Origin: an uncultured Clostridia bacterium
GTDB lineage: Bacteria > Bacillota > Clostridia > Christensenellales > Aristaeellaceae
Direction of reading: 5' to 3'
Length of the DNA stretch: 64,000 nt
NCBI GenBank assembly: GCA_947165425.1
Contig: CAMVAJ010000004.1
Coordinates: 1-64,000, forward strand
The notes under the pieces are model-generated. The model was not told the DNA's origin. It did no database searches and was given only the letters and a program-made list of their open reading frames with translations. Position 1 is the stretch's first letter. Each line of letters starts with the position of its first letter. Shown here piece after piece: positions 46,562 through 55,217 of this stretch. The translations under genes were made by a program, and so were the position numbers.

Positions 46562-47092
46562 GTGTTTGAACGCATCATGATGATTATCCTCATGCTCCTG
46601 CTCTCGTTCATCCAGCCGGGCGGGGAGCGCAGGGCGGCGCTGCCCGCGGCCGTGCCGGAGGCCGTGCAGACCGTGGCAGAGGAGCCGCAGGCCGCCGAGG
46701 CCGTGACGGAGGAGGCGCAGCGCACTGAAGCCGCGACAGAGGAGGCGCAGCGCGCCGAGGCCACGGCGGAGCCGAAGAAGGGCGCGGAGACCGTGACGGT
46801 GCGGATGTCGACCGGCACGGCGGTCGTGACCGCCGCGCCGGCGGCGACCCCGCGGCCCACGACCCGGGCTGTGAGCGTCCGCACGCCTCGGCCCACCGCG
46901 ACCGTCACCCACGAGGCCACAGGTATTCTGAGCGGCCCGCCGACCCAAGCCCCCACCGCCACAGAACAGCCCGCGCCGACGCCGATGGCCATGCCCAGCC
47001 CGCCGCCCGAGAACACCCCCGCGCCGGTCAATCCCGGCACGGGCTACGGCACCGGCGACCGCTACGAGGGCGAGCCCTTCTCGGCGTTCTGA
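46562..47092 (+). CDS. Pro/Thr/Ala-rich secreted or membrane-anchored protein
   Basis: GTG start after aaaaggag; hydrophobic N-terminus FERIMMIILMLLLSFIQP, then low-complexity A/E/T/P-rich region. Confidence 0.6.
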   Translation: MFERIMMIILMLLLSFIQPGGERRAALPAAVPEAVQTVAEEPQAAEAVTEEAQRTEAATEEAQRAEATAEPKKGAETVTVRMSTGTAVVTAAPAATPRPTTRAVSVRTPRPTATVTHEATGILSGPPTQAPTATEQPAPTPMAMPSPPPENTPAPVNPGTGYGTGDRYEGEPFSAF

Positions 47093-47192
47093 GCCCACGG
47101 CTCCGCGTCCGGCCCTGTGCGGCCAGCGCCCGCGGCGCCGCCGCGTAAAACTGTAAAAAAACAGTGCTCCCCGCCAAAAGCCGAAAAAGTTC

Positions 47193-47221
47193 TTGACGGA
47201 AACCATGCTTAGCGCTATAAT
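47193..47221 (+). promoter_or_regulatory. Sigma70-type promoter for rpsU
   Basis: TTGACG - 17 bp - TATAAT. Confidence 0.85.
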
Positions 47222-47292
47222 AGCAATACGGTTCGCCCACCGTCCGTCTTGCCGGCTTTGTCAAGGCGAGATGAGCGAGAGGAGGGATAACA

Positions 47293-47466
47293 GTGTCTGA
47301 GGTACGCGTTCGTGAGAACGAATCCCTGGAGAGTGCGCTGAAGCGCTTCAAGCGCCAGTGCCAACGCGCAGGCGTCATTCAGGAGGTTCGCAAGCGTGAG
47401 CACTACGAAAAGCCCAGCGTGAAGCGCAAGAAGAAGGCGGAAGCCGCCCGCAAGCGCAAGTGGTGA
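47293..47466 (+). CDS. rpsU: 30S ribosomal protein S21
   Basis: [60 protein letters not shown] start, gagagg RBS; below ORF-track length cut-off. Confidence 0.96.
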   Translation: MSEVRVRENESLESALKRFKRQCQRAGVIQEVRKREHYEKPSVKRKKKAEAARKRKW

Positions 47467-47488
47467 TTTGTTCACAAAGCAAAACAAG

Positions 47489-47520
47489 ACCCGCTCCCGG
47501 TTTGGGAGCGGGCTTTTGTT
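47489..47520 (+). terminator. Rho-independent terminator of rpsU
   Basis: CCCGCTCCC-ggttt-GGGAGCGGG then CTTTTGTTT. Confidence 0.9.
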
Positions 47521-47557
47521 TACCTGCGAAGCACGGCATTGTGCCCGATTCGGCAGA

Positions 47558-47700
47558 AGACCGGCCCCTCTGTCGCTGCGGCGACATCTCCCCAGCAAAG
47601 CTGGGGAGACGGGGCTAAAGCGCAGTATCTGAAAACCTCCCCAGCTTGCTGGGGAGGGGGACCGCCGCCCTCCGCGGGGCGGCGGTGGAAGGGCCGGTCT
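47558..47700. repeat. Palindromic intergenic element, copy E (complete inverted pair)
   Basis: Perfect terminal inverted repeats AGACCGGCCC / GGGCCGGTCT; internal hairpins GTCGC-tgcg-GCGAC, TCTCCCCAGC-aaa-GCTGGGGAGA, CCTCCCCAGC-tt-GCTGGGGAGG, ACCGCCGCCC-tccgcg-GGGCGGCGGT. Confidence 0.93.
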
Positions 47701-47842
47701 GGCGGCTGAAACACTTCAAGCTCAGGATAAGTCAAAACCGCCGCCCTCTTGCAATCCCTCCCCGAAACTGCTACAATAAGCCCGTGCCGCGGGCCATGCC
47801 GCGCGGCGCGGCGATTACGTTTTGAACAAGGAGTACACAGAG

Positions 47843-48361
47843 ATGGCACAGCATCCGACTTTCGTCATCACCATGAAGGACGGCCGCCAGATGAAGGGCG
47901 AGCTCTATCCCGAATACGCCCCCCAGTCCGTGGGCAATTTCGCGGCCCTGGCCAACAGCGGCTTCTATGACGGACTGATCTTCCACCGCGTGATCCCCGG
48001 CTTCATGATCCAGGGCGGCGACCCCAAGGGCATCGGCATCGGCGGCCCCGGCTACCAGATCAAGGGCGAGTTCGCCGCCAACGGCGTCCAGAACCCCCTC
48101 AAGCACACCTACGGCGTCCTCTCCATGGCCCGGAGCATGAGCCCCGACTCCGCCGGGAGCCAGTTCTTCATCATGACCAGCGACAGCCCCCACCTCGACG
48201 GCCAGTACGCGGCCTTCGGCAAGGTGCTCGAGGGCATGGAGGTGGCCGAGGACGTGGTCAACGCCCGGCGCGACATGCGCGACAAGCCCCTCGAGGATCA
48301 GGTGATGGCCTCCGTCCGCGTGGACACCTTCGGCGAGAGCTACCCCTTCGAGCAGCTGTGA
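47843..48361 (+). CDS. Cyclophilin-type peptidyl-prolyl isomerase
   Basis: [32 protein letters not shown]...[38 protein letters not shown]. Confidence 0.96.
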   Translation: MAQHPTFVITMKDGRQMKGELYPEYAPQSVGNFAALANSGFYDGLIFHRVIPGFMIQGGDPKGIGIGGPGYQIKGEFAANGVQNPLKHTYGVLSMARSMSPDSAGSQFFIMTSDSPHLDGQYAAFGKVLEGMEVAEDVVNARRDMRDKPLEDQVMASVRVDTFGESYPFEQL

Positions 48362-48391
48362 TCGAGTCGACAGGAGCAGGTCTGTAACGAC

Positions 48392-48679
48392 ATGGAAAAG
48401 CAGAAAACCACCGTCTCCGTCGGCGGGAAGGAGTACACCCTCGTCTCCTCCGACAGCCCGGAGCATATGAAGCGCGTGGCGGCCTACGCCGACCGCAAGC
48501 TCCGGGAGAGCGCCGCGGTCAGCCGCCTCCCCGTCGCGCAGGTCGGCGCCCTCACCGCCCTGAACCTCGCAGACGAGCTGCTCAAGGCCCAGGACGAGAA
48601 CACCCGCCTGCGCCGCGAGCTGCTGCGCCTGCAGCAGCTGCTCGACGAGACCAAGCCCAGGAGCAATGTGATCCTATGA
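48392..48679 (+). CDS. zapA: ZapA-like cell division protein
   Basis: TTVSVGGKEYTLVSSDSPEHMKRVAAYADRKLRE...VGALTALNLADELLKAQDE. Confidence 0.9.
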   Translation: MEKQKTTVSVGGKEYTLVSSDSPEHMKRVAAYADRKLRESAAVSRLPVAQVGALTALNLADELLKAQDENTRLRRELLRLQQLLDETKPRSNVIL

Positions 48680-50928
48680 TGGAAAATCTCGCCCCTGCCG
48701 GAAACAGGGAGGCGCTCGAGCGCGCCGTCGCCGCCGGGGCGGACGCGGTCTATCTGGGCTGCGCCGCCTTCAACGCCCGCGCCGGCGCGGGCAACTTTGA
48801 CGAACCCGCCCTTCGGGACGCGGTTCGTTTTTGTCATCTCCACGGGGTCCGCGTCCACGTCACCGTGAACATTCTCGTCAAGGACCGGGAGCTGGAGGAC
48901 CTGCGCGCCCTGCTGCGGCAGCTGAACGGGATCGGCGTGGACGCCATCCTCGTGCAGGATCTGGGCGTTTTGCGGGAGGCGCGGCGCTGCTTCCCCGGCC
49001 TGACCCTCCACGCCTCCACCCAGATGAGCCTGCACAACCGCACCGGCGCGGACTGGGCCGCCCGCAATGGCCTGCGGCGCGTCGTGCTCGCGCGGGAGTG
49101 CTCCCTCGACGAGATCCGTCTGGCGGCCCAGGGGCAGGCGGAGATCGAGATCTTCGGCCACGGGGCCCAGTGCGTCTGCGTCAGCGGCCAGTGTCTCTTC
49201 TCCTCCATGGTCGGCGGCCGCAGCGGCAACCGCGGGCGCTGCGCCCAGCCCTGCCGCCTGCCCTATGTTTTCGACGGGCGCAGGGGCGCGTGGCTCTCCC
49301 CGCGGGACGTCTGCCTGCGGGGCCACCTGCGGGAGGCGGAGGCCGCCGGGGCCTGCTCGGTCAAACTCGAGGGGCGGCTCAAGCGCCCGGAGTACGTCGC
49401 CACCGTGACCGCCAGCTACCGCCGCGGCCTGGACGGCGAGCCGGAGACGCCCGGCGAGCGCCAGGGCCTTCTGCAGATCTTCCAGCGCGGCGGCTTCATG
49501 GACGGCTACGCCCTCGGCTGCGAGGACGCGGGCGTCATCGACCCGGAGCGGGTCAACCACGGCGGCGTGCCGCTGGGCGTCGTCACCGGCGTGCGCCGCG
49601 GTTTGGCGGACCTCCGGGTGGAGGACACGCTCCACGACGGCGACCAGCTCCGCCTCGAGACCGCCCACGGCGACTACGAGGCCCGCTACAGCGGGCCGGA
49701 GGTGCCCGCCGGCGGCCGCGCCTCCCTGCGCCTGCGGGAGGAGGAGGCCGGCGGCATCCGCGCCGGGGATCCGGTGGTGCGCCTGGCCGACAGCGCCCAG
49801 CTGGCGGCGGCCATGGCCCTGCCCCTGCCCCGCATCCCGGTGGACATGACCCTGACCGCCCGCGCCGGCGAGCCGCTCACGCTGACGGCCTCTGCCCAGG
49901 GCCAGACCGTCACCCGCGCCGGCGAGCCAGTCCAGCCCGCCGAGCGCCGCGCCCTCAGCGAGGAGGAGGCCGTCTCGCGCCTGTGCAAGCTCGGCGAGAC
50001 GCCCTTCGCGCCGGCCGCCTGCCGCGTGGAGACCGCAAACGCCTTCGTCCCCGTCAGCGCCCTCAACCAGCTCCGCCGGGACACCCTCGCGGCCCTGGAG
50101 GAGGCCATCATCGCGGCCCGCACGCCGCCCCTCCTGCCCGAGCGGCCGGAGGACGCCTGCGTTCTCCCCGAGGGCGGGCTGCCCACCACCGTGGTCTTCC
50201 GGGAGGCCGCGCAGCTGGCCGAGCTGCCGGAGGGGGCCCGGGCCGTCTGGTTCCCCGAGGACTGGCGGCCGGAGGCCCTCGAGGCCGGGCTCGCCCCGCT
50301 GCCGGAGGGCGTCTGGCTGCAGCTGCCCACCGTCTGCGAGGAAGCCACGCTGCGGGGGATCCACCGCTTTGTCCTCGCCCACCGGGCGCGGCTGGGCGGC
50401 GTGGTGCTCGGCTCCGTCGGGCAGCTGGGGCTGGACTGGCCCCTGCCCTTCGGCGCGGGCCCGGACGTGCCGGTGATGAACCGCCGCGCCGCCCAGTTCC
50501 TCTTCGAGGCGGGCTGCGCCTTCGTCACCGCCTCCCCCGAGCTGAACCGGGAGGAGCTGCGAGTGCTGCTGGCCGGGCGGCCGCCGATCCTGGTCCCCGC
50601 CTTCGGGCGGACGCGGCTGATGCTCCTCACCCACTGCCCGGCCCGCACCGCGCTGGGCTTGCGGCAGGGTCACGCCGCCTGCGCCCTCTGCGACCGGGGC
50701 GATCCGTCCTCCCTCCGGGGCAAGACGCTCACCGACCGCACCGGCGCGGCCTATCCGCTCACGCGCATCCGCCTGCCGGAGGGCTGCCGGGTGGCGCTGT
50801 CCAACCATCTCCCCACCGACCTGCGCGCGGAGGTCGCCCGCGAGGGCTGGCCCCAGCTGTGGACGCTGAACGCGCCCCTGGAGGGCGGCTCCCGCACCAC
50901 GGGCCACTGGCGGCGGGGGGTGGAGTGA
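48676..50928 (+). CDS. Peptidase U32 family protein with DUF3656-like C-terminus
   Basis: ENLAPAGNREALERAVAAGADAVYLGCAAFNARAGAGNF...EIFGHGAQCVCVSGQCLFSSMVGGRSGNRGRCAQPCRLPY...SVKLEGRLKRPEYVATVTASYRRGLD. Confidence 0.95.
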   Translation: MMENLAPAGNREALERAVAAGADAVYLGCAAFNARAGAGNFDEPALRDAVRFCHLHGVRVHVTVNILVKDRELEDLRALLRQLNGIGVDAILVQDLGVLREARRCFPGLTLHASTQMSLHNRTGADWAARNGLRRVVLARECSLDEIRLAAQGQAEIEIFGHGAQCVCVSGQCLFSSMVGGRSGNRGRCAQPCRLPYVFDGRRGAWLSPRDVCLRGHLREAEAAGACSVKLEGRLKRPEYVATVTASYRRGLDGEPETPGERQGLLQIFQRGGFMDGYALGCEDAGVIDPERVNHGGVPLGVVTGVRRGLADLRVEDTLHDGDQLRLETAHGDYEARYSGPEVPAGGRASLRLREEEAGGIRAGDPVVRLADSAQLAAAMALPLPRIPVDMTLTARAGEPLTLTASAQGQTVTRAGEPVQPAERRALSEEEAVSRLCKLGETPFAPAACRVETANAFVPVSALNQLRRDTLAALEEAIIAARTPPLLPERPEDACVLPEGGLPTTVVFREAAQLAELPEGARAVWFPEDWRPEALEAGLAPLPEGVWLQLPTVCEEATLRGIHRFVLAHRARLGGVVLGSVGQLGLDWPLPFGAGPDVPVMNRRAAQFLFEAGCAFVTASPELNREELRVLLAGRPPILVPAFGRTRLMLLTHCPARTALGLRQGHAACALCDRGDPSSLRGKTLTDRTGAAYPLTRIRLPEGCRVALSNHLPTDLRAEVAREGWPQLWTLNAPLEGGSRTTGHWRRGVE

Positions 50929-50931
50929 GCC

Positions 50932-52068
50932 TTGGAGCTGTACATCCACATCCCCTTCTGCCGGCGGAAGTGCCGCTACTGCGACTTCGCCTCCTACGCG
51001 GGCCGCGAGGGGCACATCCCCGCCTACGTGGACCAGGTGATCGCCGAGGCAGCCCTGCGGGCGGCGGAGCTCGGCCCGCAGCCCGTCGAGACCGTGTACT
51101 TAGGCGGCGGGACCCCCTCGCTCCTGCCCCCGGCGGAGCTGCAGCGCCTGCTGCAGGGCGTGTTCCGCTTCTTTCCGCCGGAGAATGGCGCGGAGTTCAC
51201 CAGCGAGGCCAACCCCGGCACCCTCACCCCGGCCTGGCTGGAGACCGCCTCCGCCCTCGGCCTCAACCGGCTCTCCCTCGGCATGCAGGCTGCCCAGCCG
51301 GAGCTGCTCGCCCTGCTCGGCCGCATCCACACGCCGGAGCAGGTCGCCCTGAGCGTCCGCCTGGCGCGGGAGGCGGGGATCGAAAATCTCAGCCTCGACC
51401 TGATGTTCGGCCTGCCCGGGCAGACCCTGCCCCAGTGGCGGGAGACCCTCCGGGCCGCCCTCGGCCTCGGCCCGCGGCACCTGAGCTGCTACGGCCTGAT
51501 CCCCGAGGAGGGCACGCCCCTGAAGGCGGACCTCGACGCGGGCAGACTCTCCCTCCCGGAGGAGGAGACCGAGCGGGCCATGTACGACGAAGCCCTTACG
51601 CTGCTGGCCTCGGAGGGCTTCGCCCAGTACGAGATCAGCAACTTCGCCCGGCCGGGCTTCGCCTGCCGCCACAATCTGGGCTACTGGCGGCGCGTCCCCT
51701 ATCTGGGCCTGGGCGCCTCCGCCGCCAGCTTTCTGCTCCTGGCGGGCCGGGAGACCCGCCAGACCAATCCCCCCGGCCTGGCCGCCTATGCGGACACCGC
51801 CGCCCGCGGCGAGCCGAGAGAAACCGAGACGATCCGCCCGGAGGACGCCCGATTCGAGACCATGATGCTGGGCCTGCGTCTCAACGAAGGCGTGTCCGAG
51901 GCCGATTTTCTCCGCCGCCATGGCGTGCCGCTGGACAGCGTCTACGGCGAGAAGCTGCGCGATCAAGCTGCCCGCGGCCTCGTGGAGAAGGCCGGGGACG
52001 CCTGGCGTCTCACCCGCCGCGGCATGGACATCCAGAACAGCGTGCTGGTGGAGCTGATGGACGGCTGA
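50932..52068 (+). CDS. hemW: HemW-like radical SAM protein
   Basis: ELYIHIPFCRRKCRYCDFASYAG (CxxxCxxC), VYLGGGTPSLLP; TTG start at 50932. Confidence 0.94.
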   Translation: MELYIHIPFCRRKCRYCDFASYAGREGHIPAYVDQVIAEAALRAAELGPQPVETVYLGGGTPSLLPPAELQRLLQGVFRFFPPENGAEFTSEANPGTLTPAWLETASALGLNRLSLGMQAAQPELLALLGRIHTPEQVALSVRLAREAGIENLSLDLMFGLPGQTLPQWRETLRAALGLGPRHLSCYGLIPEEGTPLKADLDAGRLSLPEEETERAMYDEALTLLASEGFAQYEISNFARPGFACRHNLGYWRRVPYLGLGASAASFLLLAGRETRQTNPPGLAAYADTAARGEPRETETIRPEDARFETMMLGLRLNEGVSEADFLRRHGVPLDSVYGEKLRDQAARGLVEKAGDAWRLTRRGMDIQNSVLVELMDG

Positions 52069-52170
52069 GCCGGCCTTGCATAATTGCCCATAAAGTCGTA
52101 CAATGCCCGAAGGCCGGATCCCGGCGCGCCGCGCCGCCCGCCTCAGCTACAGACAGGAGGACTGTCCCAA

Positions 52171-52914
52171 ATGGCATCCGAATCCAAAAATCTCGAGTCC
52201 CAGCGCCGGGTGGAAAACGGCGTGGAATATTTTGACCGCGGCGTCATCACCGGCGCGTCCGGGAAGCGCTACGGCCGCTACGCGATCCACACCCACTTCA
52301 TCGAGGTGGGCGAGGACCAGGCGGAGCTCGTGCGGCGCTACGTGCTGCCCCTCTACCAGCCGGGGGACGTGCTCTCCTTCGGGGCGAAGGTGATGGCCAT
52401 GTGCACCAAGAACGTGGTCACCAAAGACAGCGTCAAGCCCGGCTTCTGGGCGAAGGCCCTCTCCAAGCGCGCCTCCGAGACCGTCGCGGGCGTCGGCGTC
52501 CACGAGCCCTACAAGATGCAGCTGGCCATCAACATGGTGGGCCTGCCGAAGATCCTGTGGGCCTCCGCGGCCTCCGCGGTCACCAAGCTCTTCGGCAAAA
52601 AGGGCGTCTTCTGGGAGATTGTCGGCCCGGAGGTCGCCGGCATCGACGGCTTCTACTACCGCTCCTCCTTCGACCGCTACAAGGAGCTCGCCCTGCTCAA
52701 CAACACCAACCCGGTGGAGCTGTGCGACGCCCTGGAGGCGGCCACCGGCGTCCCCACCGTGCTGATGGACGCCAACGACATCGACCAGAACCAGCTCGGC
52801 AAGGGGACGAACTTCCCCCTCACCGACGCCGAGATCCAGGAGGCCATGAAGGACAACCCCTCCGGCCAGGGCGGCGAGCTGACGCCCTTCATCCTGATCC
52901 GCCCCCTGGGCTGA
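52171..52914 (+). CDS. Coenzyme F420-0:glutamate ligase-like protein
   Basis: RYAIHTHFIEVGEDQAELVRRYVLPLYQPGDVLSFGAKVMAMCTKNVV...DANDIDQNQLGKG. Confidence 0.7.
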   Translation: MASESKNLESQRRVENGVEYFDRGVITGASGKRYGRYAIHTHFIEVGEDQAELVRRYVLPLYQPGDVLSFGAKVMAMCTKNVVTKDSVKPGFWAKALSKRASETVAGVGVHEPYKMQLAINMVGLPKILWASAASAVTKLFGKKGVFWEIVGPEVAGIDGFYYRSSFDRYKELALLNNTNPVELCDALEAATGVPTVLMDANDIDQNQLGKGTNFPLTDAEIQEAMKDNPSGQGGELTPFILIRPLG

Positions 52915-52928
52915 GAGGAGGCCGCGGC

Positions 52929-53408
52929 ATGGCCAAAGCGATCAAAACCAACGTGCTGCGCCACCTGGACGCGGCGCACATCGCCTACGAAACCCGGGAG
53001 TACCCGGTGACGGACGACAACTTCGACGGGAAGCTGGTCGCGGCCAAGACCGGCCTCGACCCGGCGATGATCTACAAGACCCTCGTGCTCACCGACGACC
53101 GGGGCGGGCATCTGGTCTGCGTGATTCCCGTGGAGAAGGAGCTGGACCTGAAGAAGGTCGCCCGCGCCGCGGGGCACAAGAGCGCCGCGATGCTCCCGCA
53201 GAAGGATCTGCTCCCGCTGACCGGCTATCTGCGCGGCGGCTGCAGCCCCATCGGCATGAAAAAGCCCTTCCCCACCTACCTCGACGAGGCGGCGGCCCGG
53301 CTGGAGAAAATCAGCGTCTCCGCCGGGGTGCGGGGCTGCCAGGTGATCCTGCAGCCCCTCGACCTGATCCGCGAGACCGGCGCGGAGCTGGCGGACCTGT
53401 GCCGGTAA
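52929..53408 (+). CDS. ybaK: YbaK/EbsC-type Cys-tRNA(Pro) deacylase
   Basis: KTNVLRHLDAAHIAYETREYPV...IYKTLVLTDDRGGHLVCVIPVEKELDLKKVARAAGHKSAAMLP...TGYLRGGCSPIGMKKPFPTYLDE. Confidence 0.94.
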   Translation: MAKAIKTNVLRHLDAAHIAYETREYPVTDDNFDGKLVAAKTGLDPAMIYKTLVLTDDRGGHLVCVIPVEKELDLKKVARAAGHKSAAMLPQKDLLPLTGYLRGGCSPIGMKKPFPTYLDEAAARLEKISVSAGVRGCQVILQPLDLIRETGAELADLCR

Positions 53409-53463
53409 AACGGACGCAGCAAAAAAGGCCCCCCATCCGGGGCGGCCTTCTCTTTTCTGTCGC

Positions 53464-53688
53464 TCAGGCCTGAGCGGGCTGCTTTTTGAAATCCAGATAG
53501 GCGTTGATATCCGCCAGCACCTGCTCCACGTCCAGCCCGTGCACCATGCATGCCATCTCCAGCGACTCTCCGATGGAGGAGGGGCAGCCCACACAGTGCA
53601 TTCCGCTCTGCATCAGCACGCCGGCGATCCCCATGTCGTAGCGGAGCATTTCACCCATGGTGGTGTCCTTGGTGATCTCCATTGGCAT
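53464..53688 (-). CDS. DUF1858-domain small protein
   Basis: ITKDTTMGEMLRYDMGIAGVLMQSGMHCVGCPSSIGESLEMACMVHGLDVEQVLADINAYL (CxxC). Confidence 0.9.
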   Translation of the reverse strand: MPMEITKDTTMGEMLRYDMGIAGVLMQSGMHCVGCPSSIGESLEMACMVHGLDVEQVLADINAYLDFKKQPAQA

Positions 53689-53793
53689 TACCTCCTTGCG
53701 CGCCTGTCCGGCGCGGGGACATTATACAACGGGACCGCACGGATTGCAAGAATCAAATTGGGCGCGAGACCGCGCGCCCGCGGGAGGAAGAAC

Positions 53794-54240
53794 GTGAAGC
53801 GATATGCCTGGATCGCCGCCCTGGTGTTCGCCCTGGACCGGGTGTCGAAGCTCGCGGCGGAGCGCATGGCCGGCCCTGTGGAGCTCTGGCCCGGGGTGCT
53901 CCGTCTGCGCTGCGTCCGCAACACCGGCATGGCCTTCTCCCTGCTCAGCGGGCGGAGCGCCCTGCTCGGGGTGCTCTCCGCCGCGCTGATCGCGGGCGGG
54001 CTGCTGCTGCTGCGCCGCTATTGGCTGGGGCCCCTCTCCCGGGCGGGGGCCATGCTGGCCCTGGGCGGCGCGCTGGGCAACCTGGCGGACCGCCTGCTGC
54101 TGGGCTATGTCACCGACATGGTGGAGATCACCCTCTTCCGCTTCGCGGTGTTCAACCTCGCCGACGCGGCCCTCACCGTGGGGATGATTCTCCTGGGCAT
54201 CTCGATTCTCTTCCGACCGCAGGAGTGGGAGCGCATATGA
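53794..54240 (+). CDS. lspA: Lipoprotein signal peptidase
   Basis: LRLRCVRNTGMAFSLLSGRSALL...LALGGALGNLADRLLLGYVTDMVEI...FAVFNLADAALTVGMILL; GTG start. Confidence 0.94.
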   Translation: MKRYAWIAALVFALDRVSKLAAERMAGPVELWPGVLRLRCVRNTGMAFSLLSGRSALLGVLSAALIAGGLLLLRRYWLGPLSRAGAMLALGGALGNLADRLLLGYVTDMVEITLFRFAVFNLADAALTVGMILLGISILFRPQEWERI

Positions 54241-55181
54241 ACCACGAACCGATCCAGACCCCGGAGCCCGGCGCGGCGCGCCTGGTGACCCTGACCGCCG
54301 ACGGGCGGCGGCTCGATCTCCAGCTCGCGGAGGCGGCGGACATCACCCGCTCCCGGGCGGCCGCCCTGATGGCGGAGGGCTGCTGCCTGTGCGGCGGCCG
54401 GGCGGAGACCAAGGCCGGCGCGAAGCCCAAGGCCGGCACGCCGGTGCAGCTGACCATCCCCGCGCCGCGGCCCGCCCTTCCCCAGCCGGAGGATATCCCC
54501 ATCGAGATCCTCTACCAGGACGAGGCCCTGGCCGTGGTCGTCAAGCCGGCGGGCATGGTGGTGCACCCGGCGGCGGGGAACGAGGACGGCACCCTCGTCA
54601 ACGCCCTCCTCTACGCGCTGGACAGCCTGTCCGGCATCGGCGGCGAGACCCGCCCCGGCATCGTCCACCGGCTGGACAAGGACACCTCCGGCCTCCTGCT
54701 GGTGGCGAAAAACGACGCCGCCCAGCTCTCCCTCAGCCGCCAGCTGCAGGCCCGGGAGATGGAGAAGCACTATCTCGCCCTGGCCGAGGGCGTCCTCCGG
54801 GAGGACGCGGGCCGCATCGAGGCCCCCATCGCCCGGGACAAAAAGGACCGCAAGCGCATGGCCATCGACCCGGAAGGCCGGGAGGCCGTCACCGAGTGGC
54901 GCGTGCTCCAGCGCGGCAGCGGCTGCACGCTGCTGGACGTGCACATCCTCACCGGGCGCACCCACCAGATCCGCGTCCACCTCCGCTCCCTCTCCCACCC
55001 GGTCTGCGGCGACCCCATCTACGGCTTTTCCCGCGGGCTCGCCGTCCCCCGGCTGATGCTCCACGCCTTCTCCCTGTCCTTCACCCACCCGGTGACGGGC
55101 GAGCGGATGACCTTCACCGCGCCCCCGCCGGAGGCTTTCCTCCGGGGGCTTCGGGCGGGCGGTGTTTTGTGGCTTCCTTAG
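54237..55181 (+). CDS. RluD-family pseudouridine synthase
   Basis: AVVVKPAGMVVHPAAGNEDGTLVNALL...RPGIVHRLDKDTSGLLLVAKND...LTGRTHQIRVHLRSLSHPVCGDPIYG. Confidence 0.95.
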   Translation: MNHEPIQTPEPGAARLVTLTADGRRLDLQLAEAADITRSRAAALMAEGCCLCGGRAETKAGAKPKAGTPVQLTIPAPRPALPQPEDIPIEILYQDEALAVVVKPAGMVVHPAAGNEDGTLVNALLYALDSLSGIGGETRPGIVHRLDKDTSGLLLVAKNDAAQLSLSRQLQAREMEKHYLALAEGVLREDAGRIEAPIARDKKDRKRMAIDPEGREAVTEWRVLQRGSGCTLLDVHILTGRTHQIRVHLRSLSHPVCGDPIYGFSRGLAVPRLMLHAFSLSFTHPVTGERMTFTAPPPEAFLRGLRAGGVLWLP

Positions 55182-55217
55182 TTCTCTTATAACTGTGCTT
55201 GCGAGAGGAGGTATCAC

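Noticed and set aside
47558-47700. Repeat family as CRISPR or tRNA-like genes
   Set aside because: No regular repeat-spacer spacing, copies are kilobases apart; hairpins do not form a cloverleaf with anticodon.
48484-51015. 843-aa minus-strand ORF
   Set aside because: Antisense to zapA and the U32 peptidase gene; shadow ORF.
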